Shown: positions 1-8,030 of the stretch, piece after piece | How the letters are laid out: each line of letters begins with the position of its first letter | Position numbering within the stretch: the stretch's first letter is position 1 | From: Deinococci bacterium | GTDB lineage: Bacteria; Deinococcota; Deinococci; Deinococcales; Trueperaceae | NCBI GenBank assembly: GCA_030149325.1 | Contig: JASBRS010000016.1 | Span: forward strand, 1-38,250 | Direction: 5' to 3' | Length of the DNA stretch: 38,250 nucleotides | Made by a program: the position numbers and the translations under genes | Notes under the pieces: generated by a model | The model's input: only the letters and a program-made list of their open reading frames with translations | The model's database searches: none | What the model was told of the DNA's origin: nothing

Positions 1-134
1 GCCGGGATCCGGACGACGCGATCTAGTCGACGAGGCAACCCGAAGGCCCCACAGCGGCCGCTCGTTCCGCCGGAATCCCGACCAGGCGACCCTACCAACC
101 CACAACCAGGCCCGCAGGGCCTAACCGGAACTTA
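1..134. other. Non-coding edge of window downstream of gluQ
   Basis: I see no convincing coding sequence here. The only structure is a perfect 6-bp inverted repeat, AGGCCC-GCA-GGGCCT, at 108-122, lying 13 nt past the gluQ stop on the minus strand. The minus-strand sequence beyond it is G/T-rich but has no uninterrupted T run, so a role as the gluQ terminator is possible but weak. Confidence 0.4.
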
Positions 135-1118
135 CTAGCGGCCGCCGGCCCGCAGCTCGTCGAGGTCGGCCGCGGTCAAGCGGACGGGACCAGGCCGTAC
201 GGCGGCGAGATCGAAGTCCGCCACCAGCTCCCGGGGCGCCACCGGACGCGGCTCCGGCAGCAGCCCCAGGCCGTGCGCCAGCAGCCCCACCACGCGCTCG
301 GGCGCCACGCCCGCGGCGCGCAGCCCGCGCAGCGTCAGCGAACCGCGGCGCTTGGCCAGGCGCTCCCCGCTCTCGTCGAGGAGCAGCGGCAGGTGCAGGA
401 AGGCGGGGGCGTCGAGGCCCAGCGCCCGGTAGAGGAGCAGTTGGCTGCCCGTCGACGGCAGCAGGTCGTCGCCGCGCACCACCTCGGTGATGCCCATGGC
501 GGCGTCGTCGACGACGGTGGCGAGCTGGTAGGCCCACAGGCCGTCGGCGCGCCTCACGATCACGTCGCCGAGGTCGACCCCCACCTCGAAGCGTTGCGGT
601 CCGGCCACGAGGTCGTCGAAGGCGAGGACGCCGGGGCCGGCTCGGACGCGCAGGCTCGGCACCTTGCCGGCGCCGCGCCTGGCGGCCGCCACGCGCTCGT
701 TGGCGCGGCGCTGCGCCGCGCCGTACACCGGGGTCGCGCCGTGCGGCGCGCTGGCGACGTCGTGGAGCTCGCGGCGCGAGAGGTAGCAGGCGAACACCAG
801 GCCCTGGCGCTCGAGCTCCGCCAGGGCTGCGGCGTAGCGGGGGCCGCGCTGGCTCTGGCGGTAGGGCCCGTGGGGACCGCCGACGTCGGGTCCCTCGTCC
901 CAATCGAGCCCCAACCAGGCGAGCTCCTCGAGGTTGCCGTGCACGGCGGCCTCGACCGTCCGCGGGCCGTCGAGGTCGTCGACGCGCAGCACCAACCGAC
1001 CGCCCTGCCGGCGGGCTCGCAGCCACGCCAGCAGGGCGGTCCGGGCGTTCCCCAGGTGGAGGTCGCCGGTGGGGGAGGGGGCGTAGCGCCCCCGGTAGGC
1101 GGGGTCGGGGACCGTCAT
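135..1118 (-). CDS. gluQ: Glutamyl-Q tRNA(Asp) synthetase (GluQRS)
   Basis: The 327-residue product is a short glutamyl-tRNA synthetase paralogue. It has the class I catalytic core but no anticodon-binding domain, which is the GluQ layout. The family activates glutamate without tRNA and attaches it to queuosine at position 34 of tRNA-Asp. HIGH-type motif HLGN is at residues 21-24 in a PSPTGDLHLGN context, and the KMSKS-like motif KRRGS is at 256-260. The zinc site is degraded: of the CxC...YxxxC set seen in E. coli YadB, only Cys111 remains (CYL for CxC, and the later Cys is lost in YGAAQRR). It lies 31 nt after sucD on the same strand, probably as the last gene of that transcript. No clear ribosome-binding site precedes the ATG, so the exact start is less sure than the identity. 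Confidence 0.9.
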   Translation of the reverse strand: MTVPDPAYRGRYAPSPTGDLHLGNARTALLAWLRARRQGGRLVLRVDDLDGPRTVEAAVHGNLEELAWLGLDWDEGPDVGGPHGPYRQSQRGPRYAAALAELERQGLVFACYLSRRELHDVASAPHGATPVYGAAQRRANERVAAARRGAGKVPSLRVRAGPGVLAFDDLVAGPQRFEVGVDLGDVIVRRADGLWAYQLATVVDDAAMGITEVVRGDDLLPSTGSQLLLYRALGLDAPAFLHLPLLLDESGERLAKRRGSLTLRGLRAAGVAPERVVGLLAHGLGLLPEPRPVAPRELVADFDLAAVRPGPVRLTAADLDELRAGGR

Positions 1119-1149
1119 CGACGGCTGCCCACGGACCGTGCCCGCCGGC

Positions 1150-2084
1150 TCAGGCCTTGCCGGCCTTGGCCATCGCCTCCAGCATGGCCGTTCCCATGTC
1201 GCTGGGGGTCGAGGCCACCACCACGCCGGCGGCCTCGAGCGCGGCGATCTTGTCCTTGGCCGTGCCCTTGCCCCCGGAGATGATGGCGCCGGCGTGCCCC
1301 ATGCGCTTGCCGGGAGGCGCGGTGGTGCCGGCGATGAAGGCGGCCACCGGCTTGGTCATGTTGTCGCGGATCCAGGCCGCCGCTTCCTCCTCGGCCGAGC
1401 CGCCGATCTCGCCGATCATGATGACGCCCTCGGTGGCGGGGTCGGCGTTGTAGAGCTCGAGCACGTCGACGAAGTTGGTGCCGTTGACGGGGTCGCCGCC
1501 GATGCCGACGGCGCTGGTCTGACCGAGGCCGTTGTCGGTGAGCTGCTTGACGGCCTCGTAGGTCAGGGTGCCCGAGCGGCTGACCACGCCGATGCGGCCC
1601 CCCTGGTGGATGTAGCCGGGCATGATGCCGATCTTGCACTGGTGCGGGGTGATCACCCCGGGGCAGTTGGGGCCCACCAGGCGGGTGGCCGAGCCCTGCA
1701 GCGCGCGCTTGACGCGCACCATGTCCATGATCGGGATGCCTTCGGTGATGGTCACCACCAGCCCGAGGCCGGCGTCGGCCGCCTCGAGGATGGCGTCGGC
1801 GGCGAACGGCGGCGGCACGAAGACCACGCTGGCCGTCGCGCCCGTGGCGGCGACGGCGTCGGCCACGGTGTCGAAGATGGGCACGTCGACCTGGTAGCGG
1901 TCGGGACGCCCGGGGACGCCGGAGTGGTCGGTCTCGCCCTCGAAGCGCTCGGTCTCGCCCCCGCGCCCGGGGTGGACGGCGGCGACCATCTGGGTCCCAT
2001 AGGCGATGGCCTTGTCGGTGTGGAAGCGCCCGGCGCTGCCGAGCCCCTGCACCAGGACCTTGGTGGTGTCGTCGACGAGGATGC

Positions 2085-2088
<4 letters not shown>
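1150..2088 (-). CDS. sucD: Succinyl-CoA ligase [ADP-forming], alpha subunit
   Basis: SucD forms the CoA-binding and phosphohistidine-bearing half of succinyl-CoA synthetase, the TCA enzyme that converts succinyl-CoA, ADP and phosphate to succinate, ATP and CoA. The 312-residue protein has the phosphohistidine motif MGHAGAI (His265), the GNCPG-type motif as GPNCPG (139-144), SRSGTLTYE (170-178) and the GIGGDP loop (195-200). The start ATG overlaps the sucC stop as ATGA (2085-2088), so translation is probably coupled. Two oddities stand out. The N-terminal CoA-binding loop, normally GITGxxG, reads GLGSAG, about one residue shorter. About 20 extra residues (roughly 44-67, ETERFEG...QVD) sit between the PGRGG and VPIFDTV blocks, where Thermus-type SucD has only about four. 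Confidence 0.95.
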
Positions 2089-3308
<1,220 letters not shown>

Positions 3309-3340
3309 GGCGAACCTCCAGCTAGCGTCGTCAAACCGCC

Positions 3341-3359
3341 CCAGGGTAACGCCCCCTGG
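3341..3359. promoter_or_regulatory. Inverted repeat and candidate -10 upstream of sucC
   Basis: A perfect inverted repeat CCAGGG-N7-CCCTGG lies 33 nt upstream of the sucC TTG. Its left arm overlaps a minus-strand TACCCT (3343-3348), which fits the TANNNT -10 pattern common in this window and would give a leader of about 28 nt carrying the GGAGG. An operator overlapping the promoter is a plausible reading; it is inferred from position only. Confidence 0.35.
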
Positions 3360-3492
3360 CGCGCCGCACCAAGCGCTCGCCCTACGGAGGCGACACATCG
3401 GAACCGGCCGCGAGGGCCGCTGGGCGGGGGTGACGCGCCGGCGGAGGCGGGCTCGTGTGGAACCCTTCAAGGCGACCCCGGCCACGGCTCGC

Positions 3493-3498
3493 TAGCAT
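3493..3498 (+). promoter_or_regulatory. -10 element for a leaderless mogA-like gene
   Basis: TAGCAT lies 6 nt before the ATG at 3505, with no Shine-Dalgarno between and no recognisable -35. Transcription would begin at or next to the start codon. The same spacing recurs before many genes in this window. Confidence 0.55.
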
Positions 3499-3504
3499 GA
3501 CGGC

Positions 3505-4005
3505 ATGGTGCGTACCGCCATCCTCACCGTGAGCGATCGAGGCGCGGCCGGTCAGCGCGAGGACACCTCGGTCCAGGAGATCCGCCGGCTGCTGCAGTCG
3601 GGCCCCTTCGTGGAGGTCGACTACCAGGTCGTCCCGGACGAGCAGGCCATGATCCGCGCCAAGATCCGCCTGTGGTGCGATCAGGACACCGTCGACCTGG
3701 TCCTCACCACCGGCGGGACGGGGCTGGCGATGCGCGATCGCACGCCCGAGGCGACCCGAGAGGTGATCGAGCGCGAGGTCCCCGGGCTGGCCGAGCTGAT
3801 GCGTGCCCACGGCGTCGCCTCCAACCCGCTGGCGGCGCTGTCGCGCGGGCTGGTGGGCGTGCGCCGCAAGACCCTGGTGGTGAACCTGCCGGGGAGCCCC
3901 GCGGGCGCGCGCGAGTCGCTGGAGGCGATCGTCAAGGTCCTCCCGCACGCCGTCGACACCATCCTCGGTGAGCAGCGCAGTGCCAGCGAGGCCTGGCACA
4001 ACTGA
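3505..4005 (+). CDS. MogA/MoaB family molybdenum cofactor biosynthesis protein
   Basis: The 166-residue protein has the molybdopterin-binding fold of MogA/MoaB. It begins with VRTAILTVSDRG, has the substrate-binding TTGGTG at 68-73 followed by RDRTPEAT (77-84, with the conserved Asp78 and Glu82), and ends with the NLPGSPAG loop (127-134). The family adenylylates molybdopterin before molybdenum insertion, or is a close paralogue of that enzyme; sequence alone does not separate MogA from MoaB use. The ATG at 3505 follows a TAGCAT by 6 nt and lacks a ribosome-binding site, suggesting a leaderless message. No other molybdenum cofactor gene lies nearby. Confidence 0.88.
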   Translation: MVRTAILTVSDRGAAGQREDTSVQEIRRLLQSGPFVEVDYQVVPDEQAMIRAKIRLWCDQDTVDLVLTTGGTGLAMRDRTPEATREVIEREVPGLAELMRAHGVASNPLAALSRGLVGVRRKTLVVNLPGSPAGARESLEAIVKVLPHAVDTILGEQRSASEAWHN

Positions 4006-4030
4006 CGCGCCACCCGGTCGCGACGCCGTG

Positions 4031-4036
4031 TAGCAT
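4031..4036 (+). promoter_or_regulatory. -10 element for the DUF456 gene
   Basis: TAGCAT, the same hexamer as before the mogA-like gene, lies 6 nt before the GTG at 4043. It sits in the 37-nt gap after the mogA-like stop, so the DUF456 gene probably has its own promoter and a leaderless start. Confidence 0.5.
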
Positions 4037-4042
4037 GGCGTG

Positions 4043-4522
4043 GTGACGATCCTGGCGTGGCTGGTCCTGTTGGTAGGGCTGCTGGTGGGCCTGGTGGGGG
4101 TGGTGCTGCCGGTGCTCCCCGGCGTGCCGGTGGCGGCGCTGGGGGCGGTGCTGGCCGCCTGGATGGTGGGCTTCCAACGCTTCGGCTGGCAGCCCCTGGC
4201 GTTCATCCTGGCGCTTGCCGTGCTCGCGCAGATCATCGACCTGGCCGGCAACTGGGTCGGTGCCCGGGTCTACGGGGCGCGGCGTGCCGGGTTGTGGGGC
4301 GGGGTGGTGGGCTCGCTGGTCGGCCTGCTGCTGTTCCCGCCCTTCGGCTTCCTGATCGGCGCCCTGGTCGGCGCGGTCGTGTTCGAGCTGCTCAGCGGAC
4401 GGCCCTTCGACGAGGCGTTGCGGGCGGGGCTGGGCGCCTTCGTGGGCGCGCTGGGCGGCACGGTCGCCAAGCTGCTGATCGTGGTGGCCATGGCGGTGGT
4501 GGCGATCCCGCGCCTGCTGTGA
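4043..4522 (+). CDS. DUF456 family membrane protein
   Basis: A 159-residue, very hydrophobic protein with about four or five membrane segments. The LPVLPGVPV motif near the N-terminus, the GARRAGLWGGVVGSLVGLL glycine-rich segment mid-protein and the FPPFG turn match the DUF456 family, small integral membrane proteins of unknown function. Two GTG codons stand in tandem (4040 and 4043). I chose the second because it keeps the 6-nt distance to TAGCAT seen before other genes here. It has no obvious functional partner: lgt, 100 nt on, appears to have its own promoter. Confidence 0.85.
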   Translation: MTILAWLVLLVGLLVGLVGVVLPVLPGVPVAALGAVLAAWMVGFQRFGWQPLAFILALAVLAQIIDLAGNWVGARVYGARRAGLWGGVVGSLVGLLLFPPFGFLIGALVGAVVFELLSGRPFDEALRAGLGAFVGALGGTVAKLLIVVAMAVVAIPRLL

Positions 4523-4548
4523 CGGACGCCACCGGGGGCACGCTGGGG

Positions 4549-4563
4549 GAGCTTGGTAAGCTC
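4549..4563 (+). promoter_or_regulatory. Inverted repeat over a candidate lgt -10
   Basis: GAGCTT-GGT-AAGCTC is a perfect 6-bp inverted repeat containing TAAGCT (4557-4562), a TANNNT -10 candidate for lgt. It would give a leader of about 55 nt. The symmetry may be an operator, or a small hairpin ending the DUF456 transcript, which stops at 4522. Confidence 0.35.
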
Positions 4564-4623
4564 GGTCCCTGGTTCGGGGGCGGGCGGTGCCGGCACTTCC
4601 GGCCCACCTGAGAGGACGATTGC

Positions 4624-5526
4624 ATGGATCCGATACTCGTTCACATCGGGCCGCTGGCGATCCGCTGGTACGGCTTCCTCATCGCGCTCGCGGTCCTGAT
4701 CGGCGCTCTCTGGGGGCTGCGCATCGCCGAGCGCCGCGGCCTGGATCCCGACAAGCTGCTGGACGCTGCGGTGTGGTTGGTCCTGGCCGGCATCATCGGG
4801 GCGCGCCTGGTGTACGTGGTGACCAGCCCGGCGGCGTTCTTCGGGCCCGGCGGGCATCCGCTCGATGCCTTCAAGATCTGGCAGGGGGGCATCAGCATTC
4901 ACGGCGGCATCCTCGGGGTACTCGTCGCCATGGCCATCTACAGCCGCATCCAGGGCATCAACATGTGGGCCTACATGGACGTGCTGACGCCGCTCGGCGC
5001 GCTCGGCATCATGGGCGGTCGGATCGGCAACATCATGAACGGCACCGACACCGGCGGCCGTCTCACCGACCTCGCCATCGGCATCAACTGGCCCAAGCCC
5101 GGCACGCCCTTCCTCGGCGGCTTCGGCCGCTTCCTGTTCGGCAGCGACCTGTGGCAGTTCGCGCCGCCGGTGTGCCGCACGGTGCCGGCCGGCCAGCCCT
5201 GCCACGTGCACTTCGCCCAGGCCTACGGCTTCCTGGTGGGGTTCATCCTGCTCTTCATCGTGCTGTGGGCGTTGCGGCACAGCCGCAAGCCCGGCTACGC
5301 CTTCTGGCAGTTCGCGCTGTGGTACTCGGTGCTCCGTAGCCTGTTGGAGGAGCCCTTCCGCGACAACCCGCTGTTCTGGAAGGTCTTCGACAACGTCCAG
5401 GCGGGGATCGGCTTCTTCACCCTGACGCAGCTCGTGAGCATCCCCATCATCCTGGTGTCGATCTACATGCTGTACACCCTGCACGACGCGGACGCACCGG
5501 CGTCCGCCCAGCCCACGCGACGATGA
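4624..5526 (+). CDS. lgt: Prolipoprotein diacylglyceryl transferase
   Basis: Lgt is the polytopic inner-membrane enzyme that moves diacylglycerol from phosphatidylglycerol to the lipobox cysteine of prolipoproteins. The 300-residue protein has seven or so membrane segments. It carries the HGGILG motif (His93), the signature GGRIGNIMNG (131-140, with Arg133, Asn136 and Asn139) and a C-terminal LRSLLEEPFR block (Arg238) matching the essential Arg239 region of E. coli Lgt. The residue after the signature, Glu151 in E. coli (NGE), is Thr141 here (NGTDTGGR). GAGAGGA precedes the ATG by about 7 nt. Its stop overlaps the glmU start as ATGA, so the two genes are co-translated. Confidence 0.93.
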   Translation: MDPILVHIGPLAIRWYGFLIALAVLIGALWGLRIAERRGLDPDKLLDAAVWLVLAGIIGARLVYVVTSPAAFFGPGGHPLDAFKIWQGGISIHGGILGVLVAMAIYSRIQGINMWAYMDVLTPLGALGIMGGRIGNIMNGTDTGGRLTDLAIGINWPKPGTPFLGGFGRFLFGSDLWQFAPPVCRTVPAGQPCHVHFAQAYGFLVGFILLFIVLWALRHSRKPGYAFWQFALWYSVLRSLLEEPFRDNPLFWKVFDNVQAGIGFFTLTQLVSIPIILVSIYMLYTLHDADAPASAQPTRR

Positions 5527-6509
5527 CGGCGACCGCCGCCGGCGTGAGCGTGGTGGTACTGGCCGCCGGGCAGGGGACGCGCATGCGTTCGGCGCTGCCC
5601 AAGGTGCTGCACGAGGCCGCCGGGCGCCCGTTGCTCGATCACGTGCTGAGGGCGGTCGAGGCCATCGCGCCCGAGCGCGTGCTGGTGGTCGTGGGCCACC
5701 AGGCCGACGCCGTACGGAGCCGCTTCGCCGGGCGCGGCGTGGGCTTCGTGGAGCAGCGCGAGCAACGCGGCACCGGACACGCCCTGCTGGCCACCCGCGG
5801 CGAGCTGGAGCGCGACGGGGGACGCGTGCTGGTCGTCTACGGCGATCAGCCGCTGGTCGATCCCGCCACCCTGCGCGGGCTGGTGCAGACGCAGGCGCGC
5901 CTCGGCGGCGCCGTGATGCTGACCTACGAGATCGACGATCCCTTCGGGATGGGCCGCGTGGTGCGCGGCGCCGACGGCGCCATCGAGCGCGTGGTGGAGG
6001 AGAAGGACGCCACCGCCGAGGAGCGCGCCATCCGCGAGGTCTACCCCGGGGTGTTCCTCTTCGACGAGGCCGTGTTCGAGCTGGCCGAGGGTCTCACCGA
6101 CGACAACGCCGCCGGCGAGTACTACCTGACCGACATGGTCGAGCTCTACCGCCAGAGCGGTCGCGGCATCCACGCCTTCCGGGGCGAGGACGCCATGCGC
6201 CTGCTGATCGGTGTCAACACGCGGGCCGAACTTGCGCGTGCCGAGGGCCTGCTGCGCGACCGTACGCGGCAGCACTGGCTCGCCGCCGGCGTGACCATGC
6301 ACCATCCCGCTGCTACCTTCCTCGACGACGACGTCGAACTGGGGCCCGACACCGTGCTCGAGCCCGGCGTGATGCTGCGCGCCGGCACGCGCGTGGGCGA
6401 GGGCGCACGGATCGGGGCCTACGCCGTGCTCGACGGCTGCACCGTCGCCGCGGGCGCGTACGTCGCGCCCCACACGGTAGCCCGTGGCCGCACCTTCAGC
6501 GCCGACTGA
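5523..6509 (+). CDS. glmU: UDP-N-acetylglucosamine pyrophosphorylase, GlmU-like and C-terminally short
   Basis: The 328-residue protein carries the complete uridyltransferase half of GlmU: LAAGQGTRMRSALPKVLH at 13-30, QRGTGHALL (81-89), YGDQP (106-110, metal-ligand Asp108), EEKDA (159-163), the EYYLTDM block (199-205) and GVNTRAELARAE (230-241). A left-handed beta-helix follows from about residue 255 but stops after four or five hexapeptide turns. The acetyltransferase active site (Lys351/His363 region of E. coli GlmU, usual length about 450) is absent. It should make UDP-GlcNAc from GlcNAc-1-phosphate and UTP, with GlcN-1-phosphate acetylation done by another protein. No frameshift explains the short end: the convergent GH32-like gene ends only 5 nt beyond. 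It overlaps lgt by 4 nt. Confidence 0.88.
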   Translation: MTATAAGVSVVVLAAGQGTRMRSALPKVLHEAAGRPLLDHVLRAVEAIAPERVLVVVGHQADAVRSRFAGRGVGFVEQREQRGTGHALLATRGELERDGGRVLVVYGDQPLVDPATLRGLVQTQARLGGAVMLTYEIDDPFGMGRVVRGADGAIERVVEEKDATAEERAIREVYPGVFLFDEAVFELAEGLTDDNAAGEYYLTDMVELYRQSGRGIHAFRGEDAMRLLIGVNTRAELARAEGLLRDRTRQHWLAAGVTMHHPAATFLDDDVELGPDTVLEPGVMLRAGTRVGEGARIGAYAVLDGCTVAAGAYVAPHTVARGRTFSAD

Positions 6510-6514
6510 GCCGC

Positions 6515-8020
6515 TCAGCCACCTGCCTGTGGGGTGCCGGCGCCCCTGCCGAGGGGGCCACGGCCGGGCCGATCGACCGGCGCCTCCAGCGTCTCCAGCG
6601 TGAGGTCGTGCAGGCGCAGGCGGGCGCTCTCGGCGTAGAAGCCGACGCGCCCCTCGCGGTAGTGCTCGTCGGCCAGCGTCAGGAGCACCGCACCGTCGAG
6701 CGAGAACTCCAGGTACGAGCCGTAGGCAACCAGCTCGAAGGGGTGCGGGTCGCCGTGCGCCAGGTAGTAGTTGGCCTGCAGGGGCAGGTAGTCGAACGAC
6801 GCCTCGACGTCGCCGCCGGGACGGGCGCCCCAGGCCCGGAGCTGCGCCAACCCCTTGGGGAGGTCGAGGCTCAGGTAGTAGCCGTCGCCCTCGTCGCTGA
6901 GGCGGAAGGCCAGCCCGATCTTGCCCTCGCCGTCCATGTGCAGCTCGCCGCGGAGCCGGAAGTCGCGGGCGCGGCCGGGCAGCACGAAGGTCTCGAAGCC
7001 GCTGTCGCAGCCGAAGAGGGCGACGCCGTCGGCGGCCTCACTGACCGCGCCGGTCAGTCCGTGGAGGGGCTCGAGCGGGAGCAGCGCCTCCGACGTGGCG
7101 ACGTCGACCACGTGCCGGTCGAAGCCGTGGAAGCTCGCCAGGAAGAGCTGACCGTCGTCGGCGACGCGCAGCTCCTTGGGGGGCGGGAGCAGGTGACGGC
7201 CGTCGCCGACCCGCCCCTTGAAGTAGAAGTTCCACACCAGCCAGCGCTCGCCGTCGCGAGCCACGCGCGCCGCGTAGTTGCCCTGCGGCAGCAGCACGTT
7301 GTCGGAGTAGTTGAGGTAGGGCCCCTCGAAGGCGTCGGCGTGCCAGTAGTGGACCTTGACGTCCTCGCGGACGGAGCCGAGCAGGTACCAGCGGTCCCGC
7401 AAGGCGACCGGCACCGGGACCTCGATGTCGTCGTAGCGGCTGGGGTGGAACAGCGGCGAGCGGACCTCGAAGCGATCGGGAGCGGTCTCCTCGAACAGGG
7501 CCACGGCGCCGCGCCGGATGACCGGCCCACGGTCGATGCGGGCGGCCGCCAGCAGGAAGCCGCGCTCGCCGATGCGCACGTAGTAGGGGTCGCGGAGCGA
7601 CACCCAGTGACGACCCTGGTCGAGCCGGTACTCGTACGGGGGGGAGGCGAGCTCGAGCGGGAAGTCGCCGCTCTCGTCCTTCTCCCAGTGGTGGAGGTCG
7701 CCCGAGCGCGCCAGGCCGATGCGCTGTACCCGACCGCGTTCCGACATGCTGAGCCCGGTGTAGAACATGCGCCAGCCGCCCGCCCGGTGGGGGTCGGGGG
7801 AGACGCTCATGGTCCACAGCATGTCGTCGTCCCAGCTCCCGGGGTCGCCGATGAACAGCGCGTTCTCGACCCGCTCCCAGCTCAGGCCGTCGTCGGAGAC
7901 GGCATGCGCGATGTAGTCGTGGTTGGGCAGCACCAGGTGGAAGAGGTGGAAGCGGCCCTCGTGGACCACGACCTCGACGTCGCCGATCTCGCTGGTGCGG
8001 AACCCGAAGCCCGCGTACAC
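6515..8020 (-). CDS. GH32/GH43-like (clan GH-J type) five-bladed propeller protein
   Basis: The predicted 501-residue protein resembles GH32 fructosidases in pattern but is divergent. A block GRFHLFHLVLP...YIAHAVSDDGLSWERV (22-51) matches the family blade after the nucleophile, RDPYYVR (143-149) the conserved RDP transition-state motif, and DIEVP (198-202, Glu200) the position of the acid/base. The usual NDPNG is not recognisable; Asp14 in EIGDVEVVV is the best nucleophile candidate. Residues about 345-480 look like a beta-sandwich of the GH32 C-terminal or CBM66 kind. I chose the GTG at 8020, 10 nt after the SPS stop and behind GAGGGGGCGGGC; a longer reading would run into the SPS gene. No signal peptide is seen, so it is probably cytoplasmic. 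Its place after SPS-SPP suggests sucrose or a related fructoside as substrate. Confidence 0.72.
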   Translation of the reverse strand: MYAGFGFRTSEIGDVEVVVHEGRFHLFHLVLPNHDYIAHAVSDDGLSWERVENALFIGDPGSWDDDMLWTMSVSPDPHRAGGWRMFYTGLSMSERGRVQRIGLARSGDLHHWEKDESGDFPLELASPPYEYRLDQGRHWVSLRDPYYVRIGERGFLLAAARIDRGPVIRRGAVALFEETAPDRFEVRSPLFHPSRYDDIEVPVPVALRDRWYLLGSVREDVKVHYWHADAFEGPYLNYSDNVLLPQGNYAARVARDGERWLVWNFYFKGRVGDGRHLLPPPKELRVADDGQLFLASFHGFDRHVVDVATSEALLPLEPLHGLTGAVSEAADGVALFGCDSGFETFVLPGRARDFRLRGELHMDGEGKIGLAFRLSDEGDGYYLSLDLPKGLAQLRAWGARPGGDVEASFDYLPLQANYYLAHGDPHPFELVAYGSYLEFSLDGAVLLTLADEHYREGRVGFYAESARLRLHDLTLETLEAPVDRPGRGPLGRGAGTPQAGG

Positions 8021-8030
8021 GCCCGCCCCC

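Noticed and set aside
3382-4251. A 289-codon minus-strand frame opposite the mogA-like gene
   Set aside because: It overlaps two recognisable plus-strand genes and has low-complexity composition.
6500-6530. Frameshift explaining the short GlmU
   Set aside because: Only 5 nt separate its stop from the stop of the convergent gene, and the sequence beyond encodes that gene on the other strand, not the rest of GlmU.
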